Shown here piece by piece: positions 7,871-16,653 of a DNA stretch of 64,000 nucleotides. Source of the DNA: Nocardia acididurans (GTDB lineage: Bacteria; Actinomycetota; Actinomycetes; Mycobacteriales; Mycobacteriaceae); contig NZ_JAERRJ010000008.1 of assembly GCF_016741815.1 (NCBI RefSeq), positions 186,001 to 250,000 on the forward strand. The letters are read 5' to 3'. The position numbers were made by a program, and so were the translations under genes. How positions within the stretch are numbered: the stretch's first letter is position 1; each line of letters starts with the position of its first letter. Under the pieces are notes generated by a model. It saw only the letters and a program-made list of their open reading frames with translations. It was not told the origin of the DNA and ran no database searches.

Positions 7871-8536
7871 ATGTCGAATTCGGTACGGGACGACGATGTC
7901 TGGGCCGCGGTGGCCTCGGAGCGGCGGGCACTGGCCCTGGTCCTGGCGCAGTTCGGGGAAGCGGAATGGGATCAGGAGTCACTGTGTGCGGGATGGCGGG
8001 TGCGCGATGTGGTGGCGCACCTGATTCTGGCCACACGAGCCTCCCTGCGCTGGATCCTCGTCAATGTGATTCGCGCGCGCGGAAATATCGCGCGCGGCGC
8101 ACACGAGACCGCGATCCGGCTGGCGGACGAGACGCCGACCGCCACTTTGCTCGCGCTGTTTCGCGCGACCGCGGATTCCCGGTTCACGCCCCTCGGAACC
8201 ACCGCCGAGGATCGGTTGATGGATCTGCTGGTCCATATTCAGGACATTGCGATCCCGCTGGGAATCGATTGCGAAATGCCGGTCGCCGCGGCCGAGACGG
8301 CGGTGCGTCGGGTGTGGACGATGGGCGCGCCTTTTCACGCGCGGAAACGGTTCGCCGACTACCGATTGATTGCCGAGGACAGCGGGTGGAGCGCCGGGGA
8401 CGGCACTGCGGTACGCGGAAGTACGGCGGATTTGCTGCTGCTGCTCACCGGGCGGACCGCCACCCTGCATCGACTCGGCGGGCCCGGGGCCGAGCTGCTG
8501 CGGGCCGAAGTCGCCGGTGAGGCGGAGCCGGGCTAG
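7871..8536 (+). CDS. DinB-fold / mycothiol-dependent maleylpyruvate isomerase-like protein
   Basis: A 221-residue protein of the TIGR03083-type group. VWAAVASERRALALVLAQF followed by WRVRDVVAHLI is the four-helix DinB/MDMPI_N core, where the conserved His (VAHL) is a metal ligand. These proteins typically use mycothiol or bind divalent metal. ATG 7871 is favoured because AAGGAG stands nine bases upstream; GTG 7862 is an alternative. The upstream 24 bp palindrome suggests it is under a specific repressor. The last four bases overlap the convergent small gene. Confidence 0.8.
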   Translation: MSNSVRDDDVWAAVASERRALALVLAQFGEAEWDQESLCAGWRVRDVVAHLILATRASLRWILVNVIRARGNIARGAHETAIRLADETPTATLLALFRATADSRFTPLGTTAEDRLMDLLVHIQDIAIPLGIDCEMPVAAAETAVRRVWTMGAPFHARKRFADYRLIAEDSGWSAGDGTAVRGSTADLLLLLTGRTATLHRLGGPGAELLRAEVAGEAEPG

Positions 8537-8805
8537 TCGCGCCGCCGGGAAGAATTGTGACGCTGCCGGACGCGCGCCCGCTGCGGTCCCGGCTCGGCGG
8601 TGGGGTTGACGCCCGGAAAACTCCAGCCGTTGGCGCGGCACAGTTCCAGCAGAAATGCCCGGCGACCACAGGATTCGGTGGTGACGCCGTCGCCCTCGAG
8701 GCAGTTGCGGTGAGTCCAGAGCATGGACTCGACTGTGCCGGCGTGCTCCATCGCTTTGTGGAACTCGCCTCGTTCGTGTTTCAGTACGGATGGTTCGAAA
8801 GTCAT
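8533..8805 (-). CDS. Hypothetical protein (90 aa)
   Basis: A 90-residue frame beginning MTFEPSVLKHERGEFHKAMEHAG, with a central GVTTESCGRRAFLLELCRANGW containing two cysteines and an Arg-rich, probably disordered tail. I do not recognise the family. It converges with the DinB-fold gene with a four-base overlap. The N-terminal two thirds look like a folded helical protein and use codons in keeping with the region, but the ribosome site is weak. Confidence 0.5.
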   Translation of the reverse strand: MTFEPSVLKHERGEFHKAMEHAGTVESMLWTHRNCLEGDGVTTESCGRRAFLLELCRANGWSFPGVNPTAEPGPQRARVRQRHNSSRRRD

Positions 8806-9014
8806 CTGTGCTCACGCTGCCCGTTGCCGGCCCCGGTGCCATCATCCCATACTCGCGTTCGCATGCCTGCGAATCGCATCAAGGGTTGATACATCAATCG
8901 CCAAGACTTCGGAAGATGCCTTGGCCCTCAATATCTTCCATCGTCCACAGAATGTCATGATTCGTGGGAGGCGGCCACCTGTTCGGGGCCGACCCAGGAA
9001 AGGAATGACACGTC

Positions 9015-9911
9015 ATGACGAATGAGGAATTGACGGTGGCGGTGCTCGGGCCGGGTGGTGTCGGCGGCCTGCTGGCCGCGCTGCTGGCGCGGGCGGGGCA
9101 TCGGGTGATCTGTCTGGCCAGGAAGGAGACGGTCGAGACGCTGCGCAAGGAGGGAATCCTGGTGCGCAGCGGGCAGTTCGGGGAATTCGCCACCGCTGTG
9201 GAGGCGCAGGAGAGTCTGCGGGAACCGGTGGACGCTTGTTTGATCGCGGTCAAACAGACCAGTCTGGACGAGAGCCTCGCACGGGTGCCCGCGACGGCGC
9301 TCGGGGACGGACTCGTCGTTCCGCTGCTCAACGGCGTCGAGCATCCGGCACCGCTGCGGGCGCGGTACGGGGCGGACCGGGTGGCTCCGGCGATCATCCG
9401 GGTGGAGTCCACCCGAGTCGCGCCCGGAGTGATCGAGCACGGGAGTCCGTTCACCGAGATAGATCTGACCGGAGACGGGGTGCCGCGAGCTCGGCTGGCG
9501 GAGTGGGAACTCGCGTTCGGGAAAGCCGGGGTCAGCACCCGGGTACTGGCGGACGAGACAGCGGCACTGTGGGCCAAACTCTCGTTCCTCGCACCGTTCG
9601 CGCTACTGACCACCCGCTACACACTCCCCTTGGGAGAGGTGCGAATTCGGCATCGCGACGAGCTGACCGCCCTGGTGGCCGAGGTGAGCGCGGTCAGCCA
9701 CGCCAGCGGCGGGCCGAACGACCCCGCCCAGGTCCTCGCCCGCTACGACACGTTCCTGCCCGAGGCCCGATCGTCGATGCTGCGCGATGCCGAGGCTGGA
9801 CGGCCGCTCGAACTCGATGCCATCGGCGGCGCGGTGCTGCGCGCGGGCGCACGACACGGCGTACCCACACCGGTGACCGCGCGCCTGGTCGGCGCGTTGC
9901 GCGCGGCCTAG
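9015..9911 (+). CDS. 2-dehydropantoate 2-reductase-like (ketopantoate reductase family) protein
   Basis: A 298-residue protein. VAVLGPGGVGGLLAALLARAG is the GxGxxG NADP-binding turn at the N-terminus; AVKQTSLDESL, LLNGVEH and LWAKLSFLAPF match the family's central and C-terminal helices. The family reduces ketopantoate to pantoate in coenzyme A synthesis, but many paralogues act on other keto acids, and there is no pan gene nearby, so the substrate is open. The start ATG 9015 follows AGGAAAGG. It converges with the epoxide hydrolase. Confidence 0.85.
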   Translation: MTNEELTVAVLGPGGVGGLLAALLARAGHRVICLARKETVETLRKEGILVRSGQFGEFATAVEAQESLREPVDACLIAVKQTSLDESLARVPATALGDGLVVPLLNGVEHPAPLRARYGADRVAPAIIRVESTRVAPGVIEHGSPFTEIDLTGDGVPRARLAEWELAFGKAGVSTRVLADETAALWAKLSFLAPFALLTTRYTLPLGEVRIRHRDELTALVAEVSAVSHASGGPNDPAQVLARYDTFLPEARSSMLRDAEAGRPLELDAIGGAVLRAGARHGVPTPVTARLVGALRAA

Positions 9912-9983
9912 TCGCGGACAGCGGAATCGGCGGTGCGGCGCACCGCGCCACACCGCCTTTCGCACCGCCGCGAGGACCCGGCG

Positions 9984-11120
9984 CTAGCGCAGCTTGCGGA
10001 AGAACTCCCGCACGTCGACGGTCAGCAGATCAGGGGTTTCCATCGCCGCGAAATGCCCGCCGCGATCGAACTCCGACCAGTGCACGACGGTGTTCTGCTT
10101 CTCGGCGATCCCGCGAATGACCGAACCGCTGGGGAAGACCGCCACCCCGGTCGGCACCCCCGAATTCGGCAGATCCGCACCCCACTGCTGGGATTCCTTG
10201 TACAGCCGCATCGACGACCCGGCCGTATTGGTGAACCACAGCACCGACAGATTGGTCAGCAGCATGTCGCGGTCGATCGAATCGGTCGGAACCTCCGCCG
10301 CCGGATCGCAGTAGGTCTTGGCGACATCCACGATCCAGGCCAGCATGGCCGCCGGTGAATCGGACATCGCCGGAGCCAGGGTCTGCGGCCGGGTCGAATG
10401 CATGCCCGCGTAGCCCGAGGTCTCGTTGCTGCTCCAATCCTGCAGCGCCGCCAGCTTTTCCCGGTCGCTGTCGCTGTAGCCGGAGCCGTCGTCGTCCCAG
10501 GCCGGAATGGTGATCGGATCGTTGAGGTGGACGCCGACCACGTGGCCGGTGTCGATCCGGCCCAGCCCCGGCGCGACGAACGAGCCCGCGTCACCGCCCT
10601 GCGTGCCGTACCGCTCGTATCCCAGTTCGGCCATGAGCTTCGCGATCAGCTCGGCGGCACGCTCGGTCGCACCGTCGCCCGGCCTGCGCGTCGGTCCGGA
10701 GAAGCCACAGCCCGGCAGGCTCGGAATCACCAGGTGGAAGGCATCTTCCGGATCGCCGCCGTGCGCCCGCGGATCGGTCAGCGGCCCGATCATCTCGGTG
10801 AAATCCTCGAACGGCCAGCCGTGGATCAGCACCAGCGGCAGCGCATTCGGCTCGGGTGAGCGCACATGCATGAAGTGCACCTGCTGCCCGTCGATGTCGG
10901 CGACGAACTGCGGGAATCGATTCCACCGCGCCTCGTGTGCGCGCCAGTCGTAACCGGTGGCCCAGTACTCGGCGAGCTCGCGGACATAGCCGGTCGGGAT
11001 GCCGTAGCTCCAGCCGACGCCGGGCAGTTCGTCCGGCCACCGGGTGTTGGCCAGACGGTTGTTCAGATCGTCGATCTCGTGCTGCGGGATATCGATTCGG
11101 AAAGGCGCGATGTTCGTCAT
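9984..11120 (-). CDS. Epoxide hydrolase, alpha/beta fold
   Basis: A 378-residue enzyme. FRIDIPQHEIDDLNNRLANTRWPDE is the N-terminal EHN lid segment, HGWP (about residue 100) is the oxyanion-hole HGxP motif, GGDAGS places the nucleophilic Asp near residue 177, and GGHFAAMETP carries the catalytic His. Epoxide hydrolases open epoxides to diols through a covalent aspartyl ester. ATG 11120 is preferred since the frame upstream crosses the divergent promoter. It is divergent from a WYL regulator whose promoter region contains a TAGGAC/GTCCTA dyad, so control by that regulator is likely. Confidence 0.93.
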   Translation of the reverse strand: MTNIAPFRIDIPQHEIDDLNNRLANTRWPDELPGVGWSYGIPTGYVRELAEYWATGYDWRAHEARWNRFPQFVADIDGQQVHFMHVRSPEPNALPLVLIHGWPFEDFTEMIGPLTDPRAHGGDPEDAFHLVIPSLPGCGFSGPTRRPGDGATERAAELIAKLMAELGYERYGTQGGDAGSFVAPGLGRIDTGHVVGVHLNDPITIPAWDDDGSGYSDSDREKLAALQDWSSNETSGYAGMHSTRPQTLAPAMSDSPAAMLAWIVDVAKTYCDPAAEVPTDSIDRDMLLTNLSVLWFTNTAGSSMRLYKESQQWGADLPNSGVPTGVAVFPSGSVIRGIAEKQNTVVHWSEFDRGGHFAAMETPDLLTVDVREFFRKLR

Positions 11121-11130
11121 AGCTCCAAGG

Positions 11131-11160
11131 TAGGACCCCCTTAGGCCAAGTTCTGTCCTA
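11131..11160. promoter_or_regulatory. Inverted repeat in the epoxide hydrolase / WYL divergent promoter
   Basis: TAGGAC (11131-11136) and GTCCTA (11155-11160) are inverted with 18 bases between them, in a 61-base divergent intergenic region. GTCCTA lies 21 bases before the WYL start, the same place as in the second WYL gene of the window, which supports an autoregulatory operator. Confidence 0.45.
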
Positions 11161-11181
11161 ATGAGATGGCACTCTGAAGGC

Positions 11182-12138
11182 ATGCTCGAAACCTCCGCCC
11201 GTCTGCTCCGGCTGCTGTCGCTGCTGCAGACCCATCGCGACTGGTCCGGTGGCGACCTCGCCGATCGCCTGGGCGTCTCCACCCGCACGGTACGTCGCGA
11301 TATCGACCGCCTGCGTGAGCTCGGCTACCCGGTCGACGCCGTCCAGGGCACCGCCGGCTATCGCCTCGCCGCCGGCACCACCCTCCCTCCGCTGCTGCTC
11401 GACGACGAGGAAGCCCTGGCCGTCGCGGTCGGGCTGCGCACCACCGCCGGCGGCACCATCACCGGCATCGAAGAGGCGTCCCTGCGCGCGCTCGCCAAAC
11501 TCGAGCAGGTGATGCCCTCGCGGCTGCGACATCGGTTGCAGGCGCTGCAACGCAGCATGGTCCCCATCGAGCCCGGCGCACCCCGCGTCGAACCAGACAC
11601 CCTCCTCGCGCTGTCCGACGCCTGCCACCGGCACGAACGACTGCGCTTCGACTACACCGATCACGCGGGCCGCCGATCCCGCAAGGAAGCCGAACCGCAC
11701 GCCGTCGTGAACTTCAACCGCCACTGGTACCTGGTCGCCTGGGATCCCACGGCCGGCGACTGGCGCACCTATCGCGTCGACCGCCTCCACCCGCGCATCC
11801 CCACCGGACCCCGCTTCACGCCGCGCGAACCGCCCGACGGCGACGTGATCGCCTACCTCTCCCGCCGGCTGTCCATCGACTCCTGGCCCTGCCGCGCCAC
11901 CGTCACCCTGCACCGCTCGGCCGCCGCACTCGCCGACCGCATCTGGTCGGGCATGGGCGTGCTCGAGGCCGTCGACGACCACAGCTGTCTGCTGCACCTC
12001 GGCGCGGACACACCCTGGGCGCTGTCCTGGATGATCACCTCCATCGACACCGACTTCACCGTCACCGGTCCCCCCGAACTCGTCGCCGAGATCGACACCC
12101 TGGCCCGCCGCTGCGCCGCGGCCGTGCCGAGGGGATGA
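11182..12138 (+). CDS. WYL-domain (YafY-type) transcriptional regulator 1
   Basis: A 318-residue protein. MLETSARLLRLLSLLQT then WSGGDLADRLGVSTRTVRRDI is an N-terminal DeoR-like winged HTH; the middle (HERLRFDYTD, NRHWYLVAWDP, WRTYRVDRL) is the WYL effector domain. A C-terminal WCX segment follows. ATG 11182 is preceded by GAAGG and fits the start of the paralogue at 31308, with which it shares most of its first 120 residues. WYL regulators sense nucleotides or small ligands. It probably controls the divergent epoxide hydrolase. Confidence 0.92.
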   Translation: MLETSARLLRLLSLLQTHRDWSGGDLADRLGVSTRTVRRDIDRLRELGYPVDAVQGTAGYRLAAGTTLPPLLLDDEEALAVAVGLRTTAGGTITGIEEASLRALAKLEQVMPSRLRHRLQALQRSMVPIEPGAPRVEPDTLLALSDACHRHERLRFDYTDHAGRRSRKEAEPHAVVNFNRHWYLVAWDPTAGDWRTYRVDRLHPRIPTGPRFTPREPPDGDVIAYLSRRLSIDSWPCRATVTLHRSAAALADRIWSGMGVLEAVDDHSCLLHLGADTPWALSWMITSIDTDFTVTGPPELVAEIDTLARRCAAAVPRG

Positions 12139-12236
12139 CCGCTTTTCCCGGTCCGGCCGCCGTCACCGCGTTCTAGGCTGGGAGGCAGGCATTCAGCAGC
12201 CCGCCGCGATGCCGCGGCCCATGCGAAGGGATCGTC

Positions 12237-13562
12237 GTGACCACCGCACTCCCGCCCGGCCCGCCGCTGCCCAGGTCCGTTCAGACCTTCCTGTACGCGA
12301 AACAGCGTGGACTGCTGCTGAATTCGGCGGCCCGGCGCTACGGGGACACGTTCACCCTGCGCATGGTGGCACCGTATGCCGATCGCGTGGTGGTGTTCTC
12401 GCGGCCGGAGCACATTCGGGAGATCTTCGCCGCCGATCCCGCGGATCTGCATGCCGGGGAAGGCAATCGGCTGCTGGTGCACATCATGGGCGAGCATTCG
12501 GTACTGCTGACCGATGAGGCCGAGCACGCGCGGGCGCGGCGATTGCTGATGCCCGCGTTCGCCGGGTCGTCGCTGCGGGGGTATCGCACCCTGGTGGAGG
12601 CGGTCGCCAAGGCGCATGTGGATGGGTGGGCGGACGGCTCGACCGTGCACACCCTGGATCGGATGAACGAGCTGACACTCGATGTCATCATGCAGGTGGT
12701 GTTCGGGATGACCGACGAGCGGCGGCGTGGCGAACTCGCGCCCCGGCTGCGGCGGATCGTCACCGTGAACCCGCTGGTGTTCTTCGGGTGGAAGTATCCG
12801 CGCCTGCAGCAGCACGGGCCGTGGAAACGGTTCCGCGACAATCAGAACGCCATCGACGCCCTGCTGTACGCGGAGATCGGGGAGCGGCGGGCGCATCCGG
12901 ATCTCGACCGCCGCGCGGACGTGCTGTCCCGGCTGCTGGCGGTGGGAGCGGGCGAGCAGCCCTCGGATACGCCGCTGTCGGACGCGGAACTGCGGGATCA
13001 GCTGGTGACCCTGCTGCTGGCCGGGCACGAGACCACCGCGTCGGCGTTGTCGTGGGCCTGCCACGAGCTGGCCGCCGCCCCCGATATCCAGCGGGAAGCG
13101 CGGCGGGCGGCGCACGACGGAGACGACAAATACCTCGAGGCGGTCATGAAGGAGTCCATGCGGCGGCGCACGGTCATCGCCGCCACGGGGCGAATGCTGA
13201 CGCGCGACATGACAATCGGCGGGCTGGACCTGCCACGCGGCACCGTCGTCTCCACCTCGATCCTGCTGGCGCATCGCAGTCCCGGCAATTTCGCCGACGC
13301 CGCACGATTCCGGCCGGAGCGCTTCCTGGACGGATCGGTCGGGCCGAACACCTGGCTGCCGTTCGGCGGTGGCGTGCGGCGCTGCCTGGGCGCGGGCTTC
13401 TCGCTCATGGAGGGCACGGCGGTGCTGCGGGAGATCCTCACCCGATTCACCCTGCACCTGCCCGCGGACGGACGCACCGAACGCGCCCGTATCCGCAACA
13501 TCACCCATGTTCCGGCACACGGTGCACGAATCCGGGTGACCGCCAACGACTCTGTCGCCTGA
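12237..13562 (+). CDS. Cytochrome P450
   Basis: A 441-residue P450. LLLAGHETTAS (about residues 259-269) is the I-helix oxygen-activation motif, KESMRRR includes the ExxR pair (Glu306/Arg309), and FGGGVRRCLGAG holds the haem-thiolate Cys383. The proline-rich LPPGPPLPRS start and the FRPERFLDG segment resemble the CYP110/CYP135-138 type found in cyanobacteria and mycobacteria, which favour fatty acid or terpenoid substrates. Start GTG 12237. No ferredoxin or reductase is adjacent, so redox partners are elsewhere. Confidence 0.93.
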   Translation: MTTALPPGPPLPRSVQTFLYAKQRGLLLNSAARRYGDTFTLRMVAPYADRVVVFSRPEHIREIFAADPADLHAGEGNRLLVHIMGEHSVLLTDEAEHARARRLLMPAFAGSSLRGYRTLVEAVAKAHVDGWADGSTVHTLDRMNELTLDVIMQVVFGMTDERRRGELAPRLRRIVTVNPLVFFGWKYPRLQQHGPWKRFRDNQNAIDALLYAEIGERRAHPDLDRRADVLSRLLAVGAGEQPSDTPLSDAELRDQLVTLLLAGHETTASALSWACHELAAAPDIQREARRAAHDGDDKYLEAVMKESMRRRTVIAATGRMLTRDMTIGGLDLPRGTVVSTSILLAHRSPGNFADAARFRPERFLDGSVGPNTWLPFGGGVRRCLGAGFSLMEGTAVLREILTRFTLHLPADGRTERARIRNITHVPAHGARIRVTANDSVA

Positions 13563-13578
13563 ACGGGTCGCCGTTCAG
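13559..13578 (+). terminator. Stem-loop at the end of the P450 gene
   Basis: CTGAACGG and CCGTTCAG form an eight-pair stem with a GTCG tetraloop, overlapping the P450 stop codon. No T-run follows, as is common in actinomycetes. It could terminate or attenuate read-through into the esterase-like gene that starts 59 bases later. Confidence 0.4.
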
Positions 13579-13636
13579 CAAAGGTTCACCGGACGCTACC
13601 GCGCACGCCGGCCGCGCGGGCGATACGTTGTCGATC

Positions 13637-14707
13637 ATGGCCCGACCCGGTTACGCCTGCCTGCTCGCCCTGTCCGCCCTCGCCGTGAGCACCGTTCCCG
13701 CGCATGCCGACCCGGCCGGGGTGCGGTTACTCGGCGAACAGGTCATCGCGCACGGCGTCGACTTCCAGGGCACCACCGTCGGCGGCCTGTCCGGCATCGA
13801 CTACGTGGCGCGCACCGGCGAATACGTCCTGCTCAGCGACGACCGCTCCGCCAAGAACCCCGCCCGCTTCTACACCGCGCGAATCCCGCTGGACGGCAAC
13901 GGACTCGGCCCGGTCACCTTCACGGCGACCCACGCCCTGCGTGCCGCCGACGACGCGACCTACCCGGCCAACTCGGTCGACCCCGAGGAAATCCGCGTCG
14001 ACCCGTGGACCGGCGACTACTACTGGACCCAGGAGGGCGACCGCACCGACACGGTGCTGGCCGATCCCTCGGTCCGTATCGCCCGCCCCGACGGCGGCTT
14101 CGCCGGCGAGCTCCCGATCCCCGGCAACGAACGCATGCGCCCGGATTCGGGCCCGCGCCGCAACGGCGTCCTGGAGGCGGCCACCTTCGCCGCGGGCGGC
14201 ACCCTGTTCGTCACCGCCGTGGAAAGCTCACTGCTGCAGGACGGTCCGGAGGCCACCGCCGACACCGGCGCGACCACCCGCATCACCGTGCAGGCCCGGT
14301 TCGGACCGCTGCTCGCCCAGTACGCCTACCCGCTCGAGCCGGTCTTCGCCCCGGGCGCGGGCGGCAACGGCGTGGCGTCCCTACTCGCCGTCGATTCCCT
14401 CGAACCCACCGAATACCTTGTCCTGGAACGCGCTTTCGTCGAAGGCGTCGGCAACAAGATCCGCATCTACGAGATCGACACGAGCGCGGCGACCAATATT
14501 CTCGACGCGCCCGCCACCGGCGCGCGTCCGGTGACCAAGCGCCTGCTGGTGGACCTCGCGGACCTCGGCCTGCCCGCCATCGACAATCTGGAAGGCATGA
14601 CCTGGGGGCCGAACCTCCCGTCGGGGGAACGCACCCTGCTCCTGGTCAGCGACGACAACTTCGCCGACCGGCAGCTCACCCAGCTGATCGTCCTGGCCGT
14701 GCGCTGA
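13637..14707 (+). CDS. Secreted esterase-like phytase family protein
   Basis: A 356-residue exported protein. Residues 1-24 (YACLLALSALAVSTVPAHA) form a signal peptide with an AHA-D cleavage site. VGGLSGIDYVARTGEYVLLSDDRS and the later DNLEGMTWGPNL belong to the 'esterase-like activity of phytase' family, a beta-propeller group whose natural substrate is poorly defined. ATG 13637 is chosen because it begins the signal peptide; the same frame remains open far upstream inside the P450 gene, which is coincidental. Likely extracellular or lipid-associated. Confidence 0.88.
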   Translation: MARPGYACLLALSALAVSTVPAHADPAGVRLLGEQVIAHGVDFQGTTVGGLSGIDYVARTGEYVLLSDDRSAKNPARFYTARIPLDGNGLGPVTFTATHALRAADDATYPANSVDPEEIRVDPWTGDYYWTQEGDRTDTVLADPSVRIARPDGGFAGELPIPGNERMRPDSGPRRNGVLEAATFAAGGTLFVTAVESSLLQDGPEATADTGATTRITVQARFGPLLAQYAYPLEPVFAPGAGGNGVASLLAVDSLEPTEYLVLERAFVEGVGNKIRIYEIDTSAATNILDAPATGARPVTKRLLVDLADLGLPAIDNLEGMTWGPNLPSGERTLLLVSDDNFADRQLTQLIVLAVR

Positions 14708-14708
14708 G

Positions 14709-15122
14709 CTACGCCGGCGCCTCGGCCCGCGCACCGTTCCCGCCGGCCGCGAACCCCGCGCACTCCGGGCAATCCCGCACCACCGGATGACGGCATTCCA
14801 GCAGGTGCGCGAGGAAACGTTCGGTATTGCGCAACACCGCGATTCGCTCCTGGATCTCGCTGCGCTTGTCGGCGACGAGATCTCGGCGATCGGCGTGGTC
14901 GGCGGTGCCCAGCCGCCGGATCTGCTCCAGCGACAACCCCGCGCGCTTCAGGATGCGGATCATCCGGACCCGGTCCAAGGTCTGCTCGTCGTAGACGCGA
15001 TGGCCGGAGGCACTGCGCGGCGGATGCAACAGTCCCATCGACTCCCAGTGCCGCAGCACATGCGCCTCCATCCCGAGAACGGCTGCGGCATCACCGATTC
15101 GCAGGAGCTGCGCTGTGGTCAC
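14709..15122 (-). CDS. MerR-family regulator
   Basis: A 137-residue protein: LLRIGDAAAVLGMEAHVLRHWESMGLL is the MerR winged HTH, HRVYDEQTLDRVRMIRIL the second wing helix, and the rest is an antiparallel coiled-coil dimerisation helix. LECRHPVVRDCPECAGF near the end gives a Cys-His-Cys-Cys cluster that may bind a metal. The GTG start at 15122 follows AGAGG; the extended frame upstream runs through the divergent gene and is not used. It probably binds the 22 bp dyad at 15135-15156 and controls the divergent hydrolase. Confidence 0.88.
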   Translation of the reverse strand: MTTAQLLRIGDAAAVLGMEAHVLRHWESMGLLHPPRSASGHRVYDEQTLDRVRMIRILKRAGLSLEQIRRLGTADHADRRDLVADKRSEIQERIAVLRNTERFLAHLLECRHPVVRDCPECAGFAAGGNGARAEAPA

Positions 15123-15134
15123 GATTCGCCTCTT

Positions 15135-15156
15135 TACTTCATGTCGACGTGAAGTA
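15135..15156. promoter_or_regulatory. MerR-type operator dyad
   Basis: TACTTCATGTC and GACGTGAAGTA form a 22 bp dyad with one mismatched pair, centred on GTCGAC. Its length and its position 12 bases from the MerR start and 70 from the divergent hydrolase start match MerR-family operators that sit in a stretched promoter spacer. Confidence 0.6.
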
Positions 15157-15224
15157 TTAACGTTCCACCGATCGCCGCGGCGGCGCAAGCACCGCGGACC
15201 GAGAACATGATCGGAGAGTGGCAC

Positions 15225-16211
15225 ATGCCCGCATCGGCGCACACCCCCAGCTTGCTCGAATGCTGTTCCGCCGCAGCGGGACTGGTGCACGGCATGGTCC
15301 GGCCGAAACCGGCCGACCAGAGGTTCCTGCGTTCGATCACCGACGCCGGGCTGCCCAGCCCGCGCAGCACCGTGCGGGTGCGCGCACTCGAACAGGTGAC
15401 ACGACCGGTACCCACCCCGATGATCGTGGAGGGCCTGTTCACGCCACGGCACATCGGCAATGCCCTGACCACCTTCGTGATCGAACACCCGCAGGCGACC
15501 TTCCTCGTCGACCCCAGCGTCTGCGACGACTACCGCCGCCGGGCCATCGCGCAGCTGCCCGGCGTCCTGCGGGCCGTGGTGAGCCCGCCCCCGGGAACCC
15601 TGTCCACCGTCGCCGCGCTGGCGAACGAATCCAATTTGCCCGCACCGGATTTCGCACTCCCCACGCATGCCCACTGGGATCATGTGTGCGGGCTGCTGGA
15701 CCTGCCCGGACTGCCGGTCCACCTGCACCGCGACGAACACCGGTGGATCTCGGCGGGTCCGATCGCACCCGTGGGCGGCGTCCGCGATTCCCTGCTCGAC
15801 CGTCCCCTCGTCGAATACGACCTCGACGGACCGCCGGTGCTCACCTTCACCCGCAGTCACGACCTGTTCGGCGACGGCAGCGTGATCCTGGTGGATCTGG
15901 CCGGGCACACCCCCGGCAGCATCGGGGTTCTCGCACACACCGAACGCGGCTGGATTCTGCTGGCCGGAGACGCCGCCTGGCATCACCTGCAGATCGACGA
16001 GATCCGCCAGAAGTCCGGATTCCCGGGCAGTTTGGTTGATTTCGATCGTGAGCTGGCATTCCGGACGCTGCACCGGCTGCATCTGGCCCGGCATACGGCG
16101 ACGATCATTCCCACCCATGATGCCACCGCGAGCAACACACTGCGAACCACATTGGCCCACAAGGAAATGACAAGGACCCACCAAGCCCCCGGCGGTTCAA
16201 TGGAGGCATGA
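15225..16211 (+). CDS. Metallo-beta-lactamase-fold hydrolase
   Basis: A 328-residue enzyme with THAHWDH, the HxHxDH dinuclear zinc motif, and DLAGHTPGSIGVL, carrying the third His, then LLAGDAAW and IIPTHD supplying further ligands. The order is that of lactonase/glyoxalase-II-like members. ATG 15225 has GGAGAG six bases before it; an upstream ATG at 15207 has none. The gene is divergent from MerR and overlaps the DUF4913 start by four bases (ATGA), so those two are one transcript. Substrate unknown. Confidence 0.88.
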   Translation: MPASAHTPSLLECCSAAAGLVHGMVRPKPADQRFLRSITDAGLPSPRSTVRVRALEQVTRPVPTPMIVEGLFTPRHIGNALTTFVIEHPQATFLVDPSVCDDYRRRAIAQLPGVLRAVVSPPPGTLSTVAALANESNLPAPDFALPTHAHWDHVCGLLDLPGLPVHLHRDEHRWISAGPIAPVGGVRDSLLDRPLVEYDLDGPPVLTFTRSHDLFGDGSVILVDLAGHTPGSIGVLAHTERGWILLAGDAAWHHLQIDEIRQKSGFPGSLVDFDRELAFRTLHRLHLARHTATIIPTHDATASNTLRTTLAHKEMTRTHQAPGGSMEA

Positions 16212-16579
16212 AGGGCGACAACGGGCAGCCCATGGTCTATGGGTCCGTCGTGGAATTCGTCGAGAACTATCTGAGCCTGGTCTACCGGCGCGACGTCACC
16301 GACCATGCGCGCCGGGTCTGGTGCCCCGAATGGTGGAAACACGCGGAAGCCGTCGCCCGCCTCGATTGCCTGTGGCGGGCCTGGGAATCCCTCCGCACCG
16401 ATTCCCGCACCGGCTTGAGCATCTGGTTCCTCGATCACGCCGACCCGCACATGGCCGAACTGTTCCACTCCGACGGGCCGTTCAAATTCTGCTCGATCAG
16501 CAAGGGACACAGGGACTCTCTGCCACCGCTGCCGGTGAAATCACCGCTGAAGGGACTGTTCAGCGAACCGTTCGTGTAA
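16208..16579 (+). CDS. DUF4913 domain protein
   Basis: A 123-residue protein in which VVEFVENYLSLVYRRDV, WCPEWWKHAEAVARLDCLWRAWE and SIWFLDHADPHMAELF match DUF4913. This family is usually found on actinomycete plasmids and integrative elements among transfer genes, with no known function. Here it is separated from any such genes and coupled by an ATGA overlap to the metallo-hydrolase, with GGAGG just before its ATG. It may be a remnant of a lost element. Confidence 0.85.
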   Translation: MKGDNGQPMVYGSVVEFVENYLSLVYRRDVTDHARRVWCPEWWKHAEAVARLDCLWRAWESLRTDSRTGLSIWFLDHADPHMAELFHSDGPFKFCSISKGHRDSLPPLPVKSPLKGLFSEPFV

Positions 16580-16653
16580 CCGCGCCGACGGTGGTTCCGT
16601 AACGCTGATCTCAGTCGCCCCGCGCCGCCGATCATGGCGCGTACCGTGGGCAC

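Noticed and set aside
12626..14707. 693-codon frame spanning the P450 gene and the phytase-like gene
   Set aside because: Only the last 356 codons (from 13637) form a protein-like product with a signal peptide; the earlier part is a shadow frame of the P450 gene.
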